From NCBI RefSeq assembly GCF_000244975.1, contig NZ_CM001440.1, positions 2,154,325-2,218,324 on the forward strand: a stretch of DNA of 64,000 bases. The letters are read 5' to 3'. A program made the position numbers and the translations under genes. The DNA comes from Saccharomonospora cyanea NA-134. Lineage in GTDB: Bacteria > Actinomycetota > Actinomycetes > Mycobacteriales > Pseudonocardiaceae. The notes under the pieces were generated by a model, which had not been told where the DNA came from, did no database searches, and worked only from the letters and a program-made list of their open reading frames with translations. How positions within the stretch are numbered: position 1 is the first letter of the stretch; each line of letters begins with the position of its first letter. This document shows, one piece after another, positions 37,031-46,298 of the stretch.

Positions 37031-37337
37031 GTTCGCCGCTCTGGCGACGTCGTTGAGGTTGCCGCCGATGTTGGCCAGCACCCCGACGCTGCTGCCACAG
37101 CTGCTCGATCAACCGCTCCACCACCGCCCGCTCGGTTCTGTCACGCCCGGCGTTGCGGCGGGACGCGGCCTGCACCGCGGTCGCCGAGATCCACGCTCCC
37201 GGCTTCCTCCCCGCCACCGCCGCGGCCGCGCACACCGCAGCCCACTCCCGCTCGGTCAACCACACCGAGGTCCGTGACCGCCGCCGCCCCTGCCCAGCCG
37301 CCGCCTGACCCCGCGTGCTCGATCCCCTCACCGCCAT
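37031..37337 (-). pseudogene. mobC-like plasmid mobilisation gene, frameshifted
   Basis: The ATG at 37337 opens MAVRGSSTRGQAAAGQGRRR, followed by SVWLTEREWAAVCAAAAVAG, then AVVERLIEQLWQQ. After a frameshift near 37085 comes LANIGGNLNDVARAANSTA, the hallmark C-terminal motif of MobC relaxosome accessory proteins, which assist relaxase nicking at an origin of transfer. No relaxase gene is intact nearby. This is the best evidence that the region came on a mobilisable element. Confidence 0.65.
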
Positions 37338-37588
37338 CGCCGCCCCTTCGACTCCGGCCCGCCGGCCCGAGGCCCCCTCCTCCGGCGACGTGCCCTCATG
37401 CTGCCAGCGGCCGACGACGTCGTCGGCCGCGATCTGACAGTTCTTCGGTATCTTGCTCCGCGGGCCGGGCGGTGAAGAGGCACTGCGCAGCACATCTTGC
37501 TCCGCGCGGAGGCCGCGCAGAATGGCCCGCTTCGGTGAGGATCAGGCGTTCGCGCCACACGTGATCACGCGCGCGGCATAGTGCTGTC

Positions 37589-38947
37589 GTGAAGTGGAGA
37601 GTCCGAGCGGCCCAATCGCGGTTAGGGTTCTGGTGGCGGGGATGGTTGTGGCGTCGTCGTCTTCGGAAGGAGGCTGCGACCCGGAAGCATCGGCGGTTGT
37701 CGTGGTGGTGGGTAGGCTTCTGCGCCGTCACAGCGGTGAGTATCGGGGCGGGTGTGATGTGGTGGTCGTGGCCGCCCGAGTTCCCGACACCGACCGAGGC
37801 GAAGGACAGGATCTCGGCGGTGGCCGAGGAGACCAAGGCCCGGACCGACGCTATCCGGACCGGGTTGGCGGCCGCAGGCGGTGTGGGCGCGGTGTGCACG
37901 TTGCTGTTGGCGGTGCGGCGGCAGCGTACGACGGAGGAGGATTCGCAACAGCAGCGGATGACCGAGCTTTACACCGTTGCGGTCGAACAGCTCGGCCACG
38001 ACAGTGCCGCGGTGCGGCTCGGTGCTTTGTATGCGTTGCAGAGGCTGGGCCGTACTTATCCCGAGCAGCGGCAGGCGATCGTCAACGTGTGGTGCGCCTA
38101 CCTGCGCATGCCCTTCCGCGATCCTGAGGCGGCCAACGTGCGTGAAGAGGAAGCCGCCGAGCTGCGCCAAGAGCTGGAAGTGCGGCTGACTGTGCAGGAG
38201 CTGCTGCGCGAGCACGTCCACTCCAGCCCGTGGAGAGGTAGGCCCGTGTCAGCGCAGTACTGGGACAACGTCTTGTCTGTGAATCTGGCCGGGGCAGACT
38301 TGTACGACCTCAACCTCACCCATTGCCTCCTCCATGAGACGACAGGCTTCAGACGAGCCCGGTTTTTCGGACGCACCTCCTTTGAGGATGCTGGGTTCTG
38401 CGTCCCTTGGTTCGAAGGTGCCAAATTCCTCGGCGAGACCTCTTTTGACGAAGCCATCTTCGGCCTCGGCGTCGGCAAACTCGGAGATGTCCCGAGCGGC
38501 TTCGGCATCGCCTCGTTCGAAGGCGTGACGTTCGGCAAGCGCATCTCGTTCGACGGCGCGATAGCACCCCTCAACGGTGCGCACACCTGGCCGGAGGGAT
38601 GGGAACTGCGGCCAGCCGAGGATGTGGAGGCACCGGAAGGTGGTGATCCAACTGTCCCGTGGGGTCGGTTGGCCCGGGTGCCGGACCCGGGCCTCGAGGG
38701 TGGCTCGGGGCTGGCGGAGGACGCGTCCGTGGAACCGGTGAGTGACCGACGCGCTGATGCGGACAGCCGCACTTTCTGCTACACAACGGAGATTTCGTGG
38801 ATACACTGGCAGGTCTGCCGACGGAAGGGTCCGTGCCTGTCGCGTGCCGTCCGCGAGCGACACACGACTATGAGGGCCAACCTGCTCATCGCGAGAGGTC
38901 GTGTCGTTCCGCGTCCGCGGCAACCTATTCGAGATACTTGTGGGTGA
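37589..38947 (+). CDS. Pentapeptide-repeat membrane protein
   Basis: A 452-residue protein. Near the N-terminus are two membrane segments (WWWVGFCAVTAVSIGAGVMW and AAGGVGAVCTLLLAV), then a helical stretch with YALQRLGRTYPEQRQAIVNV, then loosely repeated pentapeptides of the F/A-type (NLAGADLYDLNL, FRRARFFGRTSFEDAGF, FEGAKFLGETSFDEAIF). Many actinomycete paralogues share this layout; function is unknown. The GTG start lies six bases after CATAGT, a possible leaderless promoter. The last 60-70 residues are unlike the rest and the reading may pass a recombination point near 38.77 kb. Confidence 0.82.
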   Translation: MKWRVRAAQSRLGFWWRGWLWRRRLRKEAATRKHRRLSWWWVGFCAVTAVSIGAGVMWWSWPPEFPTPTEAKDRISAVAEETKARTDAIRTGLAAAGGVGAVCTLLLAVRRQRTTEEDSQQQRMTELYTVAVEQLGHDSAAVRLGALYALQRLGRTYPEQRQAIVNVWCAYLRMPFRDPEAANVREEEAAELRQELEVRLTVQELLREHVHSSPWRGRPVSAQYWDNVLSVNLAGADLYDLNLTHCLLHETTGFRRARFFGRTSFEDAGFCVPWFEGAKFLGETSFDEAIFGLGVGKLGDVPSGFGIASFEGVTFGKRISFDGAIAPLNGAHTWPEGWELRPAEDVEAPEGGDPTVPWGRLARVPDPGLEGGSGLAEDASVEPVSDRRADADSRTFCYTTEISWIHWQVCRRKGPCLSRAVRERHTTMRANLLIARGRVVPRPRQPIRDTCG

Positions 38948-38960
38948 CATGAATCTCTGA

Positions 38961-39608
38961 CATCGAGCGAGTTCGCGCAGCCGAGCCATCGCCGGGGAGT
39001 TTTCGTTCGAGGATCCCACCGCCGAGCTGACCCGCCGCAGGGAGGAAGCACGCGCGGTCATCGCACGGGCCGTCGTCGCGTACATCTTTCAGGGGGATTC
39101 CCGGCTCGGCGGACGTATTCCGCTCGACTCCCGTAGCGCGAGCGGATTCCACCTGACCCGGGCGACCGAGTGGTTCGTCATCAGTCACGAGCTGGGACAC
39201 CTCCTGGCCGGCCACCTGGACGTGTCGCGGACCCGCACCGAGTCCGGCGAGCTGATCCGGAAAACGCGGTCCCAGGAGTTCGAGGCCGACGAGATCGGTG
39301 CGCTGCTGGTACTGCGTGGTCTCGAATCCCGTGACCGGCTCTGGGCCAACTTGGCGCTCGCCGGGCCGTTTCTCTTCTTCGCCATCGACCACCTCGTGAC
39401 CCGGGTGCGGAACGAGGTCCAGGACATCCCCGAGGCCCTGGTGGTCACCGACCATCCTCCCTCCGACGAGCGCGCAGCGGCCCTGCGCCGGGTGTTCCGG
39501 GAGCACGCGGGTGTCGGCGCACTGCAGTTCGCCAACGCCACACTTTCGTGGCTCTCGAATCAGGAAGACGACATCCTCGACACGGTGGACCGGATGGTGC
39601 ACTCGTGA
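38961..39608 (+). pseudogene. Metallopeptidase-like gene lacking its 5' end
   Basis: An open frame of 215 codons with no ATG, GTG or TTG before base 39222, by which point the zinc motif SHELGHLLAGH (HELGH, near 39187) has passed. Flanking segments such as ARAVIARAVVAYIFQG and RSQEFEADEIGALLVLRGLE look like normal coding for an HExxH membrane- or cytosol-associated peptidase. The N-terminal start is missing, probably lost at the right border of the acquired region. A shortened translation from 39222 would lack the catalytic site. Confidence 0.65.
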
Positions 39609-39790
39609 CCGCTCACCGTTTCCGTGTGCCATCCGGTGCCGCTCCGCCCGGTCTCGTCCGGACGGGTCGCCACTGTGGGGTGAACCGTGGTGCCGCCTGG
39701 GCGGAGGTTCGCAGCGACACGGGTGTTCGCGTCCGAAGGGGACTGCTCGCCCGCCGGTCGGCGCGGGCCCGCCGTGTCAGACTGCGTTTC

Positions 39791-40627
39791 GTGCGAGGTC
39801 TCGCAGCACACGCCGTGGCTCTGGTGCGCGCCAGCCATCCGGAACCGACCGTGGTCGTCACGGCCGTCGCCGTGGGGCTGGCGCTGAGCACCGGACGGGA
39901 CGGTGCCGGGGTGGTCGCGGTGGCGGTGGCGGTGCTGTCGGGACAGCTCTCGGTGGGGTGGCTCAACGACTTCCTCGACGCCGACCGTGACCGGCTGGCC
40001 GGGCGGCGGGACAAGCCCGTGGTCACCCGCGCGGTCTCGCGGCGCGCTCTGGCGCTGGCGACGCTTGCCGCCGCCGTCGTGTGCGTGCCCGCGTCACTCG
40101 CGTCGGGCCCGGTGGCGGGTGTGGTCCACCTGCTGGCCGTGGCATCGGCGTGGGGCTACAACCTCGGCGTGAAGTCGACGCCGCTGTCGGTGCTGCCCTA
40201 CGCACTCTCGTTCGGGCTGCTTCCCACTTTCGTGGTGCTCGGGCTTCCCGGCGCGCCGGCACCACCCTGGTGGTTGCCCGCCGTAGGCGCGCTGCTCGGT
40301 GCGGGAGCGCATTTCACCAACGTGCTGCCCGACCTCGCCGCCGACGCGGTGACCGGCGTTCGGGGGCTGCCACACCGGATCGGTGCCGCCGGGAGCCGGG
40401 TCGCGGCAGCGGCCCTGCTGTTGACCGCCTCGCTCGTCCTCGCGGTGGCGGCGTCGGTGGAGCCGTTCGTGGCGGTCGTCGTCCCGGTACTGGCCACGGC
40501 GGTGCTGGTGACGGGTTTCCTGCTGGGCCGCCGGGGAGGGTCGCGCGCACCGTTTCGTGCGGTGCTGGCCGTGGCGTTGCTCGACCTCGCCCTGCTGCTC
40601 ACGGCCGGTCACACGATCGTGGGGTGA
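39791..40627 (+). CDS. UbiA-family prenyltransferase
   Basis: A 278-residue integral membrane protein of the UbiA superfamily. It has the two aspartate-rich motifs NDFLDADRDR (first, binding Mg-diphosphate) and NVLPDLAADAVTG (second), with about eight hydrophobic helices. It attaches an isoprenoid chain to an aromatic or related acceptor. The GTG at 39791 (VRGLAAHAVALVRA) is chosen because the helices begin there; an earlier GTG near 39680 would add an Arg-rich stretch. It heads a four-gene cluster with a methyltransferase, acyl-CoA dehydrogenase and type III polyketide synthase, whose product it may prenylate. Confidence 0.88.
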   Translation: MRGLAAHAVALVRASHPEPTVVVTAVAVGLALSTGRDGAGVVAVAVAVLSGQLSVGWLNDFLDADRDRLAGRRDKPVVTRAVSRRALALATLAAAVVCVPASLASGPVAGVVHLLAVASAWGYNLGVKSTPLSVLPYALSFGLLPTFVVLGLPGAPAPPWWLPAVGALLGAGAHFTNVLPDLAADAVTGVRGLPHRIGAAGSRVAAAALLLTASLVLAVAASVEPFVAVVVPVLATAVLVTGFLLGRRGGSRAPFRAVLAVALLDLALLLTAGHTIVG

Positions 40628-40689
40628 GTGGCTCACCATGACGGTTTCCGTGGCCAGCCGGCAGCGGCGGGATCGGTGACACTGCAGGA

Positions 40690-41436
40690 GTGCTTGCCTT
40701 ACCGGAGGTCCGGACGCGGCGGCGTTCTCACCCGGAGCTGTTCCGAGGCCGCAACGATCCGGCACAGTACGACGATCTCGCGGGGGAGTGGTGGCGGCCT
40801 CGCGGGGCGTTCGCGGCGTTGCACTGGCTGGCCGCCGCCCGGGCGGACCTGGTGCCGCCGGCCGACCGCCCCGGCGCGGTGCTGGTCGACCTCGGCTGTG
40901 GCGCGGGGCTGCTGGCTCCACACCTCGCGGGCAAGGGTTACCACCACATCGGGGTGGACCTCGGCGCCTCCGCGCTGACGCAGGCCGCCCGCCACGGCGT
41001 GACCGCCGTCCGCGGTGACGTGCTGCGCGTTCCCCTGGCCGACGGCTGCGCGGACGTGGTCACCGCCGGGGAGATTCTCGAACACGTCACCGACCTGGCG
41101 AGGGCCGTCGGCGAAGCCTGTCGGCTTCTCCGCACCGGAGGGCTGCTGGTGATCGACACTCTGGCCGCGACGGCGGCGGCGCGCTTCCTCGCGGTGACGG
41201 TGGCCGAGCGGGTTCCCGGCGGCCCGCCACGAGGAATCCATGATCCTGTGCTGTTCGTCGACCGTGCCGCGCTCGTGCGGGAATGCGCGGCTCACGGGGT
41301 GAGGCTGCGGCTGCGTGGTCTCAGACCCTGTCTCACCGATTCCGTGCGGTGGCTGGCCGGACGCACCGACCACGTCCGGATGCGGCCGACGCGGTCCACG
41401 GCGGTGCTCTTCCAGGCTGTGGGGCGGCGCGGATGA
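40690..41436 (+). CDS. UbiG/UbiE-like SAM methyltransferase
   Basis: A 248-residue class I methyltransferase. The N-terminus NDPAQYDDLAGEWWRPRGAF resembles UbiG O-methyltransferases; motif I is VLVDLGCGAGLLAPHLA, then VDLGASALTQAA and a catalytic-region GEILEHVTDLARAV. A GTG start (LALPEVRTRRR) is used. Its stop overlaps the acyl-CoA dehydrogenase start. Within the cluster it would methylate a phenolic or quinol polyketide product (inference). Confidence 0.87.
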   Translation: MLALPEVRTRRRSHPELFRGRNDPAQYDDLAGEWWRPRGAFAALHWLAAARADLVPPADRPGAVLVDLGCGAGLLAPHLAGKGYHHIGVDLGASALTQAARHGVTAVRGDVLRVPLADGCADVVTAGEILEHVTDLARAVGEACRLLRTGGLLVIDTLAATAAARFLAVTVAERVPGGPPRGIHDPVLFVDRAALVRECAAHGVRLRLRGLRPCLTDSVRWLAGRTDHVRMRPTRSTAVLFQAVGRRG

Positions 41437-42623
41437 CGAGCACGAAGCGAACGAGTCCGGCCGCGGCGGCGCGGGAACTGGCTCCGGGGCTGGCGCGCCG
41501 CGCCGCGGAGTACGACGAGCTGGCCTCCTTTCCTCAGGCCGACTTCGACGACCTGCGCGCGGCCGGGCTGCTGGGACTGATGGTGCCCACCCGGCTCGGT
41601 GGGTCCGGTGCCCGCTTCGCCGACTACACCGCCGTCGCGAGTGAACTCGCCGCCGGATCGGGTGCGACAGCCCTGATCTTCAACATGCACGCGTCGGTGA
41701 CGGGTGCGCTGGCGCACACACCCGACGACGTGGCCCGGTCGATGGGGGCACCGCCGGGTTACTTCGCCGCGCGCGACCGGATCCTCGCCGACGCGGCCGC
41801 CGGTGCCCTCTACGCCGTGGCCATGAGCGAGCGCGGCGTCGGCTCCCGACTGTCCCGGCTGACGACGTGTTACGAGCGGACCGCCGGAGGGTTCCACATC
41901 ACCGGCTCCAAGGCGTTCGTGTCCGGGGCCGGACACGCCGACGCCTACCTGGTGGCGGCCCGGGCCCCGGAACCGGGCCCGGACGACCGGCCGGTCGTGT
42001 CGTACTTCCTCGTGCCGGCCTGCGCCGGAGTGACCGTCGAACCGACGTGGAACTCGCTGGGCATGCGGGCCACCGGAAGCCACGACCTGCACCTGGACGT
42101 CACCGTCCCCGCCGACGCGCTGCTCGGTGGGGTGGAAGGGCTCACCCTCCTGCTGGCGCAGGTCATGCCGCACTGGCTGGTCGCCTCCTACGCGGCGGTC
42201 TACGTCGGGGTGGCCCAGTCCGCGGTCGACGCCGCCTCGGCGCACCTGACCGAACGAGGACTGAACGACCTGCCCGCCGCGCGGGCACGGATCGGGCGGG
42301 CGGACACGGCGGTGGCCGCGGCCCGCCTCGCCGTCACCGAGGCCGCACGGCGGGTCGACGCCGACCCCGGAGCGGAGGAGACACGTCGTGCGGCCTGGCG
42401 GGCGAAACTGCTCGCCGGTGACACGGCCGCGCAGGTCGCCACCAGCATGCTCGAGGCGGCGGGCACGTCGGCCACCCGCCGTGGTCACCCCCTCGAACGC
42501 ATCTTCCGGGACGCCCGATGCGGCGCGCTGCAACCACCGACCTCCGACGTCTGCGCCGACTGGCTCGGAGTCGCGGCGCTGGGCGGTGACCCCGAACGGG
42601 ATACGGCGACTCCTCGATGGTGA
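41433..42623 (+). CDS. Acyl-CoA dehydrogenase family protein
   Basis: A 396-residue FAD enzyme. It contains the dehydrogenase N-terminal domain (FDDLRAAGLLGLMVPTRLGG), the middle-domain pattern AMSERGVGSRLSRLTT and SKAFVSGAGHADAYLVAA, and the C-terminal four-helix domain (LLAQVMPHWLVASYAAVYVG). It oxidises or desaturates an acyl chain, or acts as a hydroxylase-like flavoprotein as some cluster homologues do. ATG overlaps the methyltransferase stop; the downstream PKS start overlaps its stop. Likely supplies or tailors the acyl starter of the PKS. Confidence 0.9.
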   Translation: MTSTKRTSPAAAARELAPGLARRAAEYDELASFPQADFDDLRAAGLLGLMVPTRLGGSGARFADYTAVASELAAGSGATALIFNMHASVTGALAHTPDDVARSMGAPPGYFAARDRILADAAAGALYAVAMSERGVGSRLSRLTTCYERTAGGFHITGSKAFVSGAGHADAYLVAARAPEPGPDDRPVVSYFLVPACAGVTVEPTWNSLGMRATGSHDLHLDVTVPADALLGGVEGLTLLLAQVMPHWLVASYAAVYVGVAQSAVDAASAHLTERGLNDLPAARARIGRADTAVAAARLAVTEAARRVDADPGAEETRRAAWRAKLLAGDTAAQVATSMLEAAGTSATRRGHPLERIFRDARCGALQPPTSDVCADWLGVAALGGDPERDTATPRW

Positions 42624-43669
42624 GCACGACCGCCCACCTCACCGGTTTCGGGATCGCGACGCCCGCTCGCGTCGACCAGGAGACGCTGTGGGAGGACTTC
42701 TTCGCCCGGCACTTCTCCGGTGCTCGGGCGGCGGGACGGGTGTTCCGGTCCTCCACGGTGCGTCGACGTCACGCAGCGGTGAACCCTCTCGTCGAGGACG
42801 TGTCGACGTGGTCGACCGAGGCGCGGATGCGGCGTTACGCGCGGGAGGCGCCCCCGCTGGGAGCGAGCGCGGTGGCCGCCGCCCTGGCCGACAGTGGTCT
42901 GGCCGCCGAGGACGTCGGGCTGTTCGCGGTGGCCTCCTGCACCGGCTACACCACACCCGGGCTGGACATCCGGGTCACCACCGACCTCGGGATGCCGCCC
43001 GACGTCCAGCGGCTGTTGATCGGCCACATGGGCTGCTACGCGGCGATCCCCGGTCTCGGCGCGGTCGCGGATTTCGTGGTGGCCCGGCGGAAGGCGGCGG
43101 TGCTGCTGTGTCTGGAACTCACCTCACTGCACCTGCAACCGGCCACCGGAAGCCTGGACCAGGCCGTGGCGCACTCGCTGTTCAGCGACGCGGCGGCCGC
43201 GGTGGTCGTGCGGCCGGAACCCACGCGGGGAGCGCTCGCGATCGTGGACATCGCGGCGCTGACCGACCCGGCGGGCGCCGACCACATGACCTGGAACGTC
43301 ACCAACCTCGGGTTCCGCATGGGCCTGTCCCCCCGCGTCCCGGACGTGCTGTCCCGCCACGTCGGCCCGATGATCACCGGGCTGCTCGCCCGGCACGGCC
43401 TCACCCCGGCGGACGTCGACGCCTGGGCCGTACACCCCGGAGGGCCTCGCATCCTGGAGGCGGTGGGCGACGGACTGGCACTGCCCGACGCCGCCCTCGC
43501 GCAGTCCCGGCACGTGCTGGCCGAACACGGCAACTGCTCGTCGGCGACGGTGTTCCTCGTGCTGGAGGCGTTGCGGTGCGGTGGCCGTCCCCGAGCGGGA
43601 CGCTACGGGGTCGCGATGGCGTTCGGGCCTGGTCTGACCCTGTACGCCGCCCTGGTGCAGGCGACGTGA
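42617..43669 (+). CDS. Type III polyketide synthase (chalcone synthase-like)
   Basis: A 350-residue homodimeric chalcone/stilbene synthase-type enzyme. The catalytic triad is visible: Cys140 in IGHMGCYAAIPGL, His273 in AWAVHPGGPRI, and Asn306 in EHGNCSSATVF. It condenses an acyl-CoA with malonyl-CoA units and cyclises the chain to a pyrone or resorcinol. The N-terminus VSTTAHLTGFGIATP and length fit the family. It is the core gene of the cluster with UbiA, methyltransferase and acyl-CoA dehydrogenase, so a prenylated or methylated aromatic lipid is a plausible product, but none is known. Confidence 0.93.
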   Translation: MVSTTAHLTGFGIATPARVDQETLWEDFFARHFSGARAAGRVFRSSTVRRRHAAVNPLVEDVSTWSTEARMRRYAREAPPLGASAVAAALADSGLAAEDVGLFAVASCTGYTTPGLDIRVTTDLGMPPDVQRLLIGHMGCYAAIPGLGAVADFVVARRKAAVLLCLELTSLHLQPATGSLDQAVAHSLFSDAAAAVVVRPEPTRGALAIVDIAALTDPAGADHMTWNVTNLGFRMGLSPRVPDVLSRHVGPMITGLLARHGLTPADVDAWAVHPGGPRILEAVGDGLALPDAALAQSRHVLAEHGNCSSATVFLVLEALRCGGRPRAGRYGVAMAFGPGLTLYAALVQAT

Positions 43670-43741
43670 GCACGCACCGAGTACCGGACTGGCCACGGAT
43701 GGGAACGTGTGTTCGGGTTCACCGTTCTGGACTCGGTCATT

Positions 43742-43760
43742 TTCTTGAATGATTCCAGAA
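43742..43760. promoter_or_regulatory. Fur-like operator upstream of furA-catalase
   Basis: TTCTTGAATGATTCCAGAA is a 19-base near-palindrome (TTCT-GAAT-G-ATTC-AGAA with one mismatched pair) that ends 19 bases before the furA start. Actinobacterial FurA/CatR regulators bind AT-rich palindromes of this kind and autoregulate with the catalase gene. Confidence 0.75.
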
Positions 43761-43779
43761 AAGGTGCTTACCTGGAGAC

Positions 43780-44205
43780 ATGCGACCCTCCCACCACGAC
43801 CTGCTCCGCCACGTCGGGCTGCGGGTCACCGCTCCGCGACTGGCGGTGTTGGAGGTGGTCGAAGCCAGTCCCCACGCCGACGCGGACACCGTCCGCAGCC
43901 GGGTGGTCGACCGGCTGGGAGCCGTGTCGACACAGGCGGTCTACGACATCCTGCACACCCTCACCGATGCGGGAATCCTCCGGCGCACCGAGCCCGCGGG
44001 CTCACCCAGCCGGTACGAGATCGCCACCGGCGACAACCACCATCACCTCGTGTGCCGGGGTTGCGGTGACGTCGTCGACGTGCCCTGCGCCGTCGGTGAG
44101 ACGCCGTGCCTGCACGCGAGCGACGACCGCGGTTTCCTCATCGACTCGGCCGAGGTCATCTACTGGGGCTACTGCCCCTCCTGCCTGTCCAACTCCGCTT
44201 CCTAA
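43780..44205 (+). CDS. furA: Fur-family peroxide-sensing regulator (FurA/CatR type)
   Basis: A 141-residue repressor. The N-terminal winged helix runs through [20 protein letters not shown] with recognition helix [20 protein letters not shown]. The C-terminal domain has a metal site [15 protein letters not shown] (His87-His89, Cys92, Cys95) and the zinc-binding CPSC (132-135). Peroxide oxidises such metal sites and releases DNA, inducing the catalase gene, which starts 11 bases after its stop. The Fur-like box upstream suggests autoregulation. Confidence 0.92.
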   Translation: MRPSHHDLLRHVGLRVTAPRLAVLEVVEASPHADADTVRSRVVDRLGAVSTQAVYDILHTLTDAGILRRTEPAGSPSRYEIATGDNHHHLVCRGCGDVVDVPCAVGETPCLHASDDRGFLIDSAEVIYWGYCPSCLSNSAS

Positions 44206-44216
44206 AAGGAGAACGC

Positions 44217-45689
44217 ATGTCCGACACCACGGGCACCCCGTACCACGAGACGCCGTCGACGCGCGAGAACGGCGCACCCGCCGTCAGCGACCGCAACTCG
44301 CTGAGCGTGGGCAGCAACGGACCGCTGCTGCTGCACGACGTCCGGCTGGTCGAGACGCTCGCGCACTTCAACCGGGAGCGCGTGCCGGAGCGCAACCCGC
44401 ACGCCAAGGGCGCGGGGGCGTTCGGCGTCTTCGAGACCACGGAGGACGTCTCCCGGTACACGAAGGCCGCGCTGTTCCAGAAGGGCGCCAGGACCGAGAT
44501 GCTGGCCCGGTTCTCCACCGTGGCCGGTGAGCAGGGCTCGCCCGACACGTGGCGCGACGTGCGTGGTTTCTCGCTGAAGTTCTACACCAGCGAGGGCAAC
44601 TACGACCTCGTCGGCAACAACACGCCGGTGTTCTTCCTGCGTGACCCGATGAAGTTCCCGCACTTCATCCGCTCCCAGAAGCGCATGCCGGGCACCGGTC
44701 TGCGTGACAACAACATGCAGTGGGACTTCTGGACGCTGAACCCGGAGTCGGCGCACCAGGTCACGTACGTGATGGGCGACCGCGGCCTGCCGCGCACCTG
44801 GCGTCACATGAACGGCTACGGCTCCCACACCTACATGTGGGTCAACGCCGAGGGCGAGAAGTTCTGGGTGAAGTACCACTTCAAGTCCGACCAGGGCGTC
44901 GAGTGCATGTCCAACGAGGAGGCCGAGCGCCTCGCGGGCAAGGACGCCGAGTACCACCGGCGTGACCTCTCCGATGCCATCGAGCGTGGCGAGTACCCGA
45001 GCTGGACGCTGTACGTGCAGGTGATGCCGTACGCCGACGCGAAGACCTACCGGTTCAACCCGTTCGACCTGACCAAGGTGTGGTCGCACGCGGACTACCC
45101 GCTCATCAAGGTCGGCACCATGACGCTGAACCGGAACCCGGAGAACTTCTTCGCCGAGATCGAGCAGGCCGCGTTCGCGCCGTCGAACCTCGTGCCGGGC
45201 ATCGGTGTGTCGCCGGACAAGATGCTGCTCGGCCGCACCTTCGCCTACGCCGACGCCCAGCGCGCCCGGATCGGCACGAACTACTTCCAGCTGCCGGTGA
45301 ACCGGCCGAAGGTGAAGACCAACTCCTACACCTTCGACGGCAACATGGCGTTCGAGCACTCCGGCAGGGCCCCGGTCTACGTGCCGAACTCCTACGGTCG
45401 TCCGTGGGCCGACGAGACCGGCCCGGTGGAGGACGGCTGGGAGTCCGACGGCGAGATGGTGCGCAGCGCCTACTCGCTGCACCCGGAGGACGACGACTTC
45501 TCCCAGGCGGGCACCCTCGTGCGCGAGGTGTTCGACGACGCGCAGCGTGACCGCCTCGTCGACACGGTGTCCGGCAGCCTGGCCGACGGTGTCGAGGAGC
45601 CCGTGCTGTCGCGGGCCTTCCAGTACTGGCGCAACATCGACGCCACCATCGGTGAGCGCATCGAGAAGGCGTACTACGAGAAGAAGTGA
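44217..45689 (+). CDS. katA: Monofunctional heme catalase
   Basis: A 490-residue small-subunit (clade 3) catalase converting hydrogen peroxide to water and oxygen. The active-site region reads [15 protein letters not shown] (distal His), the Asn motif [11 protein letters not shown], and the proximal-heme motif [19 protein letters not shown] with the Tyr ligand. A strong AAAGGAG lies just before the ATG. It is co-transcribed with furA, which is therefore its probable regulator, and followed by a strong hairpin. Together with the katG at the window start it gives two catalase systems. Confidence 0.96.
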   Translation: MSDTTGTPYHETPSTRENGAPAVSDRNSLSVGSNGPLLLHDVRLVETLAHFNRERVPERNPHAKGAGAFGVFETTEDVSRYTKAALFQKGARTEMLARFSTVAGEQGSPDTWRDVRGFSLKFYTSEGNYDLVGNNTPVFFLRDPMKFPHFIRSQKRMPGTGLRDNNMQWDFWTLNPESAHQVTYVMGDRGLPRTWRHMNGYGSHTYMWVNAEGEKFWVKYHFKSDQGVECMSNEEAERLAGKDAEYHRRDLSDAIERGEYPSWTLYVQVMPYADAKTYRFNPFDLTKVWSHADYPLIKVGTMTLNRNPENFFAEIEQAAFAPSNLVPGIGVSPDKMLLGRTFAYADAQRARIGTNYFQLPVNRPKVKTNSYTFDGNMAFEHSGRAPVYVPNSYGRPWADETGPVEDGWESDGEMVRSAYSLHPEDDDFSQAGTLVREVFDDAQRDRLVDTVSGSLADGVEEPVLSRAFQYWRNIDATIGERIEKAYYEKK

Positions 45690-45714
45690 GCCCCTTCCCG
45701 CAGCGGGTGAACAA

Positions 45715-45753
45715 CGAGGGCCCGGCCGTCCCGATGGGGCGGCCGGGCCCTCG
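45715..45753 (+). terminator. Hairpin terminator after catalase
   Basis: CGAGGGCCCGGCC (45715-45727) pairs with GGCCGGGCCCTCG (45741-45753), 13 perfect base pairs around a 13-base loop, 25 bases after the catalase stop. Confidence 0.85.
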
Positions 45754-45854
45754 CCGTCCGTGGCGCCCGGCACGGCACCGGAACGCCGGGATCCGTCTTC
45801 GAAGATCGCTAGTGCGATGTCCGTGGACCTTCGCCGGCTCGCTAACCTCAAGAC

Positions 45855-46298
45855 ATGGGTAAGGAAGATCGGCTCGCCATGGTCGAGAGCCTGCTCGCCC
45901 TGCCCTTTCCCGGGACGCACACGCAAGAGAAGGATCGCTCCGGCGGGCCTGGCTACCACGTGTGCGTTCTCCAGGCCAGCCAGGACTTCTGGGACGACCG
46001 CAGCGAAGAAACCGTCGAGGCGGCCAGGGAGGAAGTCGAGGCCACTTTCCAAACGCTGGTGACTGCGTTGACGGCGCGTTGGGGCGGGCCCAAGCCGATC
46101 GATCTGGAACGGTATCTCTGGAGTCAGAGCCTAGCTCCGGAGCCGATGAACCAGCTCTGCCAGCTCAGCGGCGAGATGCTCGTCTGGTGGCGGCCGGAAG
46201 TCGACAGGTGGATCGGACTCGCCGTCGGACAGGGTGACCCGGAGTTTCCCATCGAGTTGCTCGTGGCGGTTGGCGAGGCCTCGATCCCCTTAACTTGA
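45855..46298 (+). CDS. Hypothetical protein
   Basis: A 147-residue acidic protein (MGKEDRLAMVESLLALPFPG) with a helical stretch VEAAREEVEATFQTLVTALT and aromatic-rich LVWWRPEVDRWIGLAVGQGD. No signal peptide or catalytic motif. Its shape resembles small actinobacterial immunity-like proteins, but I do not recognise a family. Single gene between the catalase terminator and a response-regulator operon. Confidence 0.7.
   Translation: MGKEDRLAMVESLLALPFPGTHTQEKDRSGGPGYHVCVLQASQDFWDDRSEETVEAAREEVEATFQTLVTALTARWGGPKPIDLERYLWSQSLAPEPMNQLCQLSGEMLVWWRPEVDRWIGLAVGQGDPEFPIELLVAVGEASIPLT

Noticed and set aside
27079-38973. GAGCGAG shared at both borders of the mosaic as a target-site duplication
   Set aside because: Seven bases occur by chance in GC-rich DNA and exact border points are uncertain.
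44202-46052. A 616-residue minus-strand open frame
   Set aside because: Shadow of the catalase gene, Val/Arg/Leu-rich.
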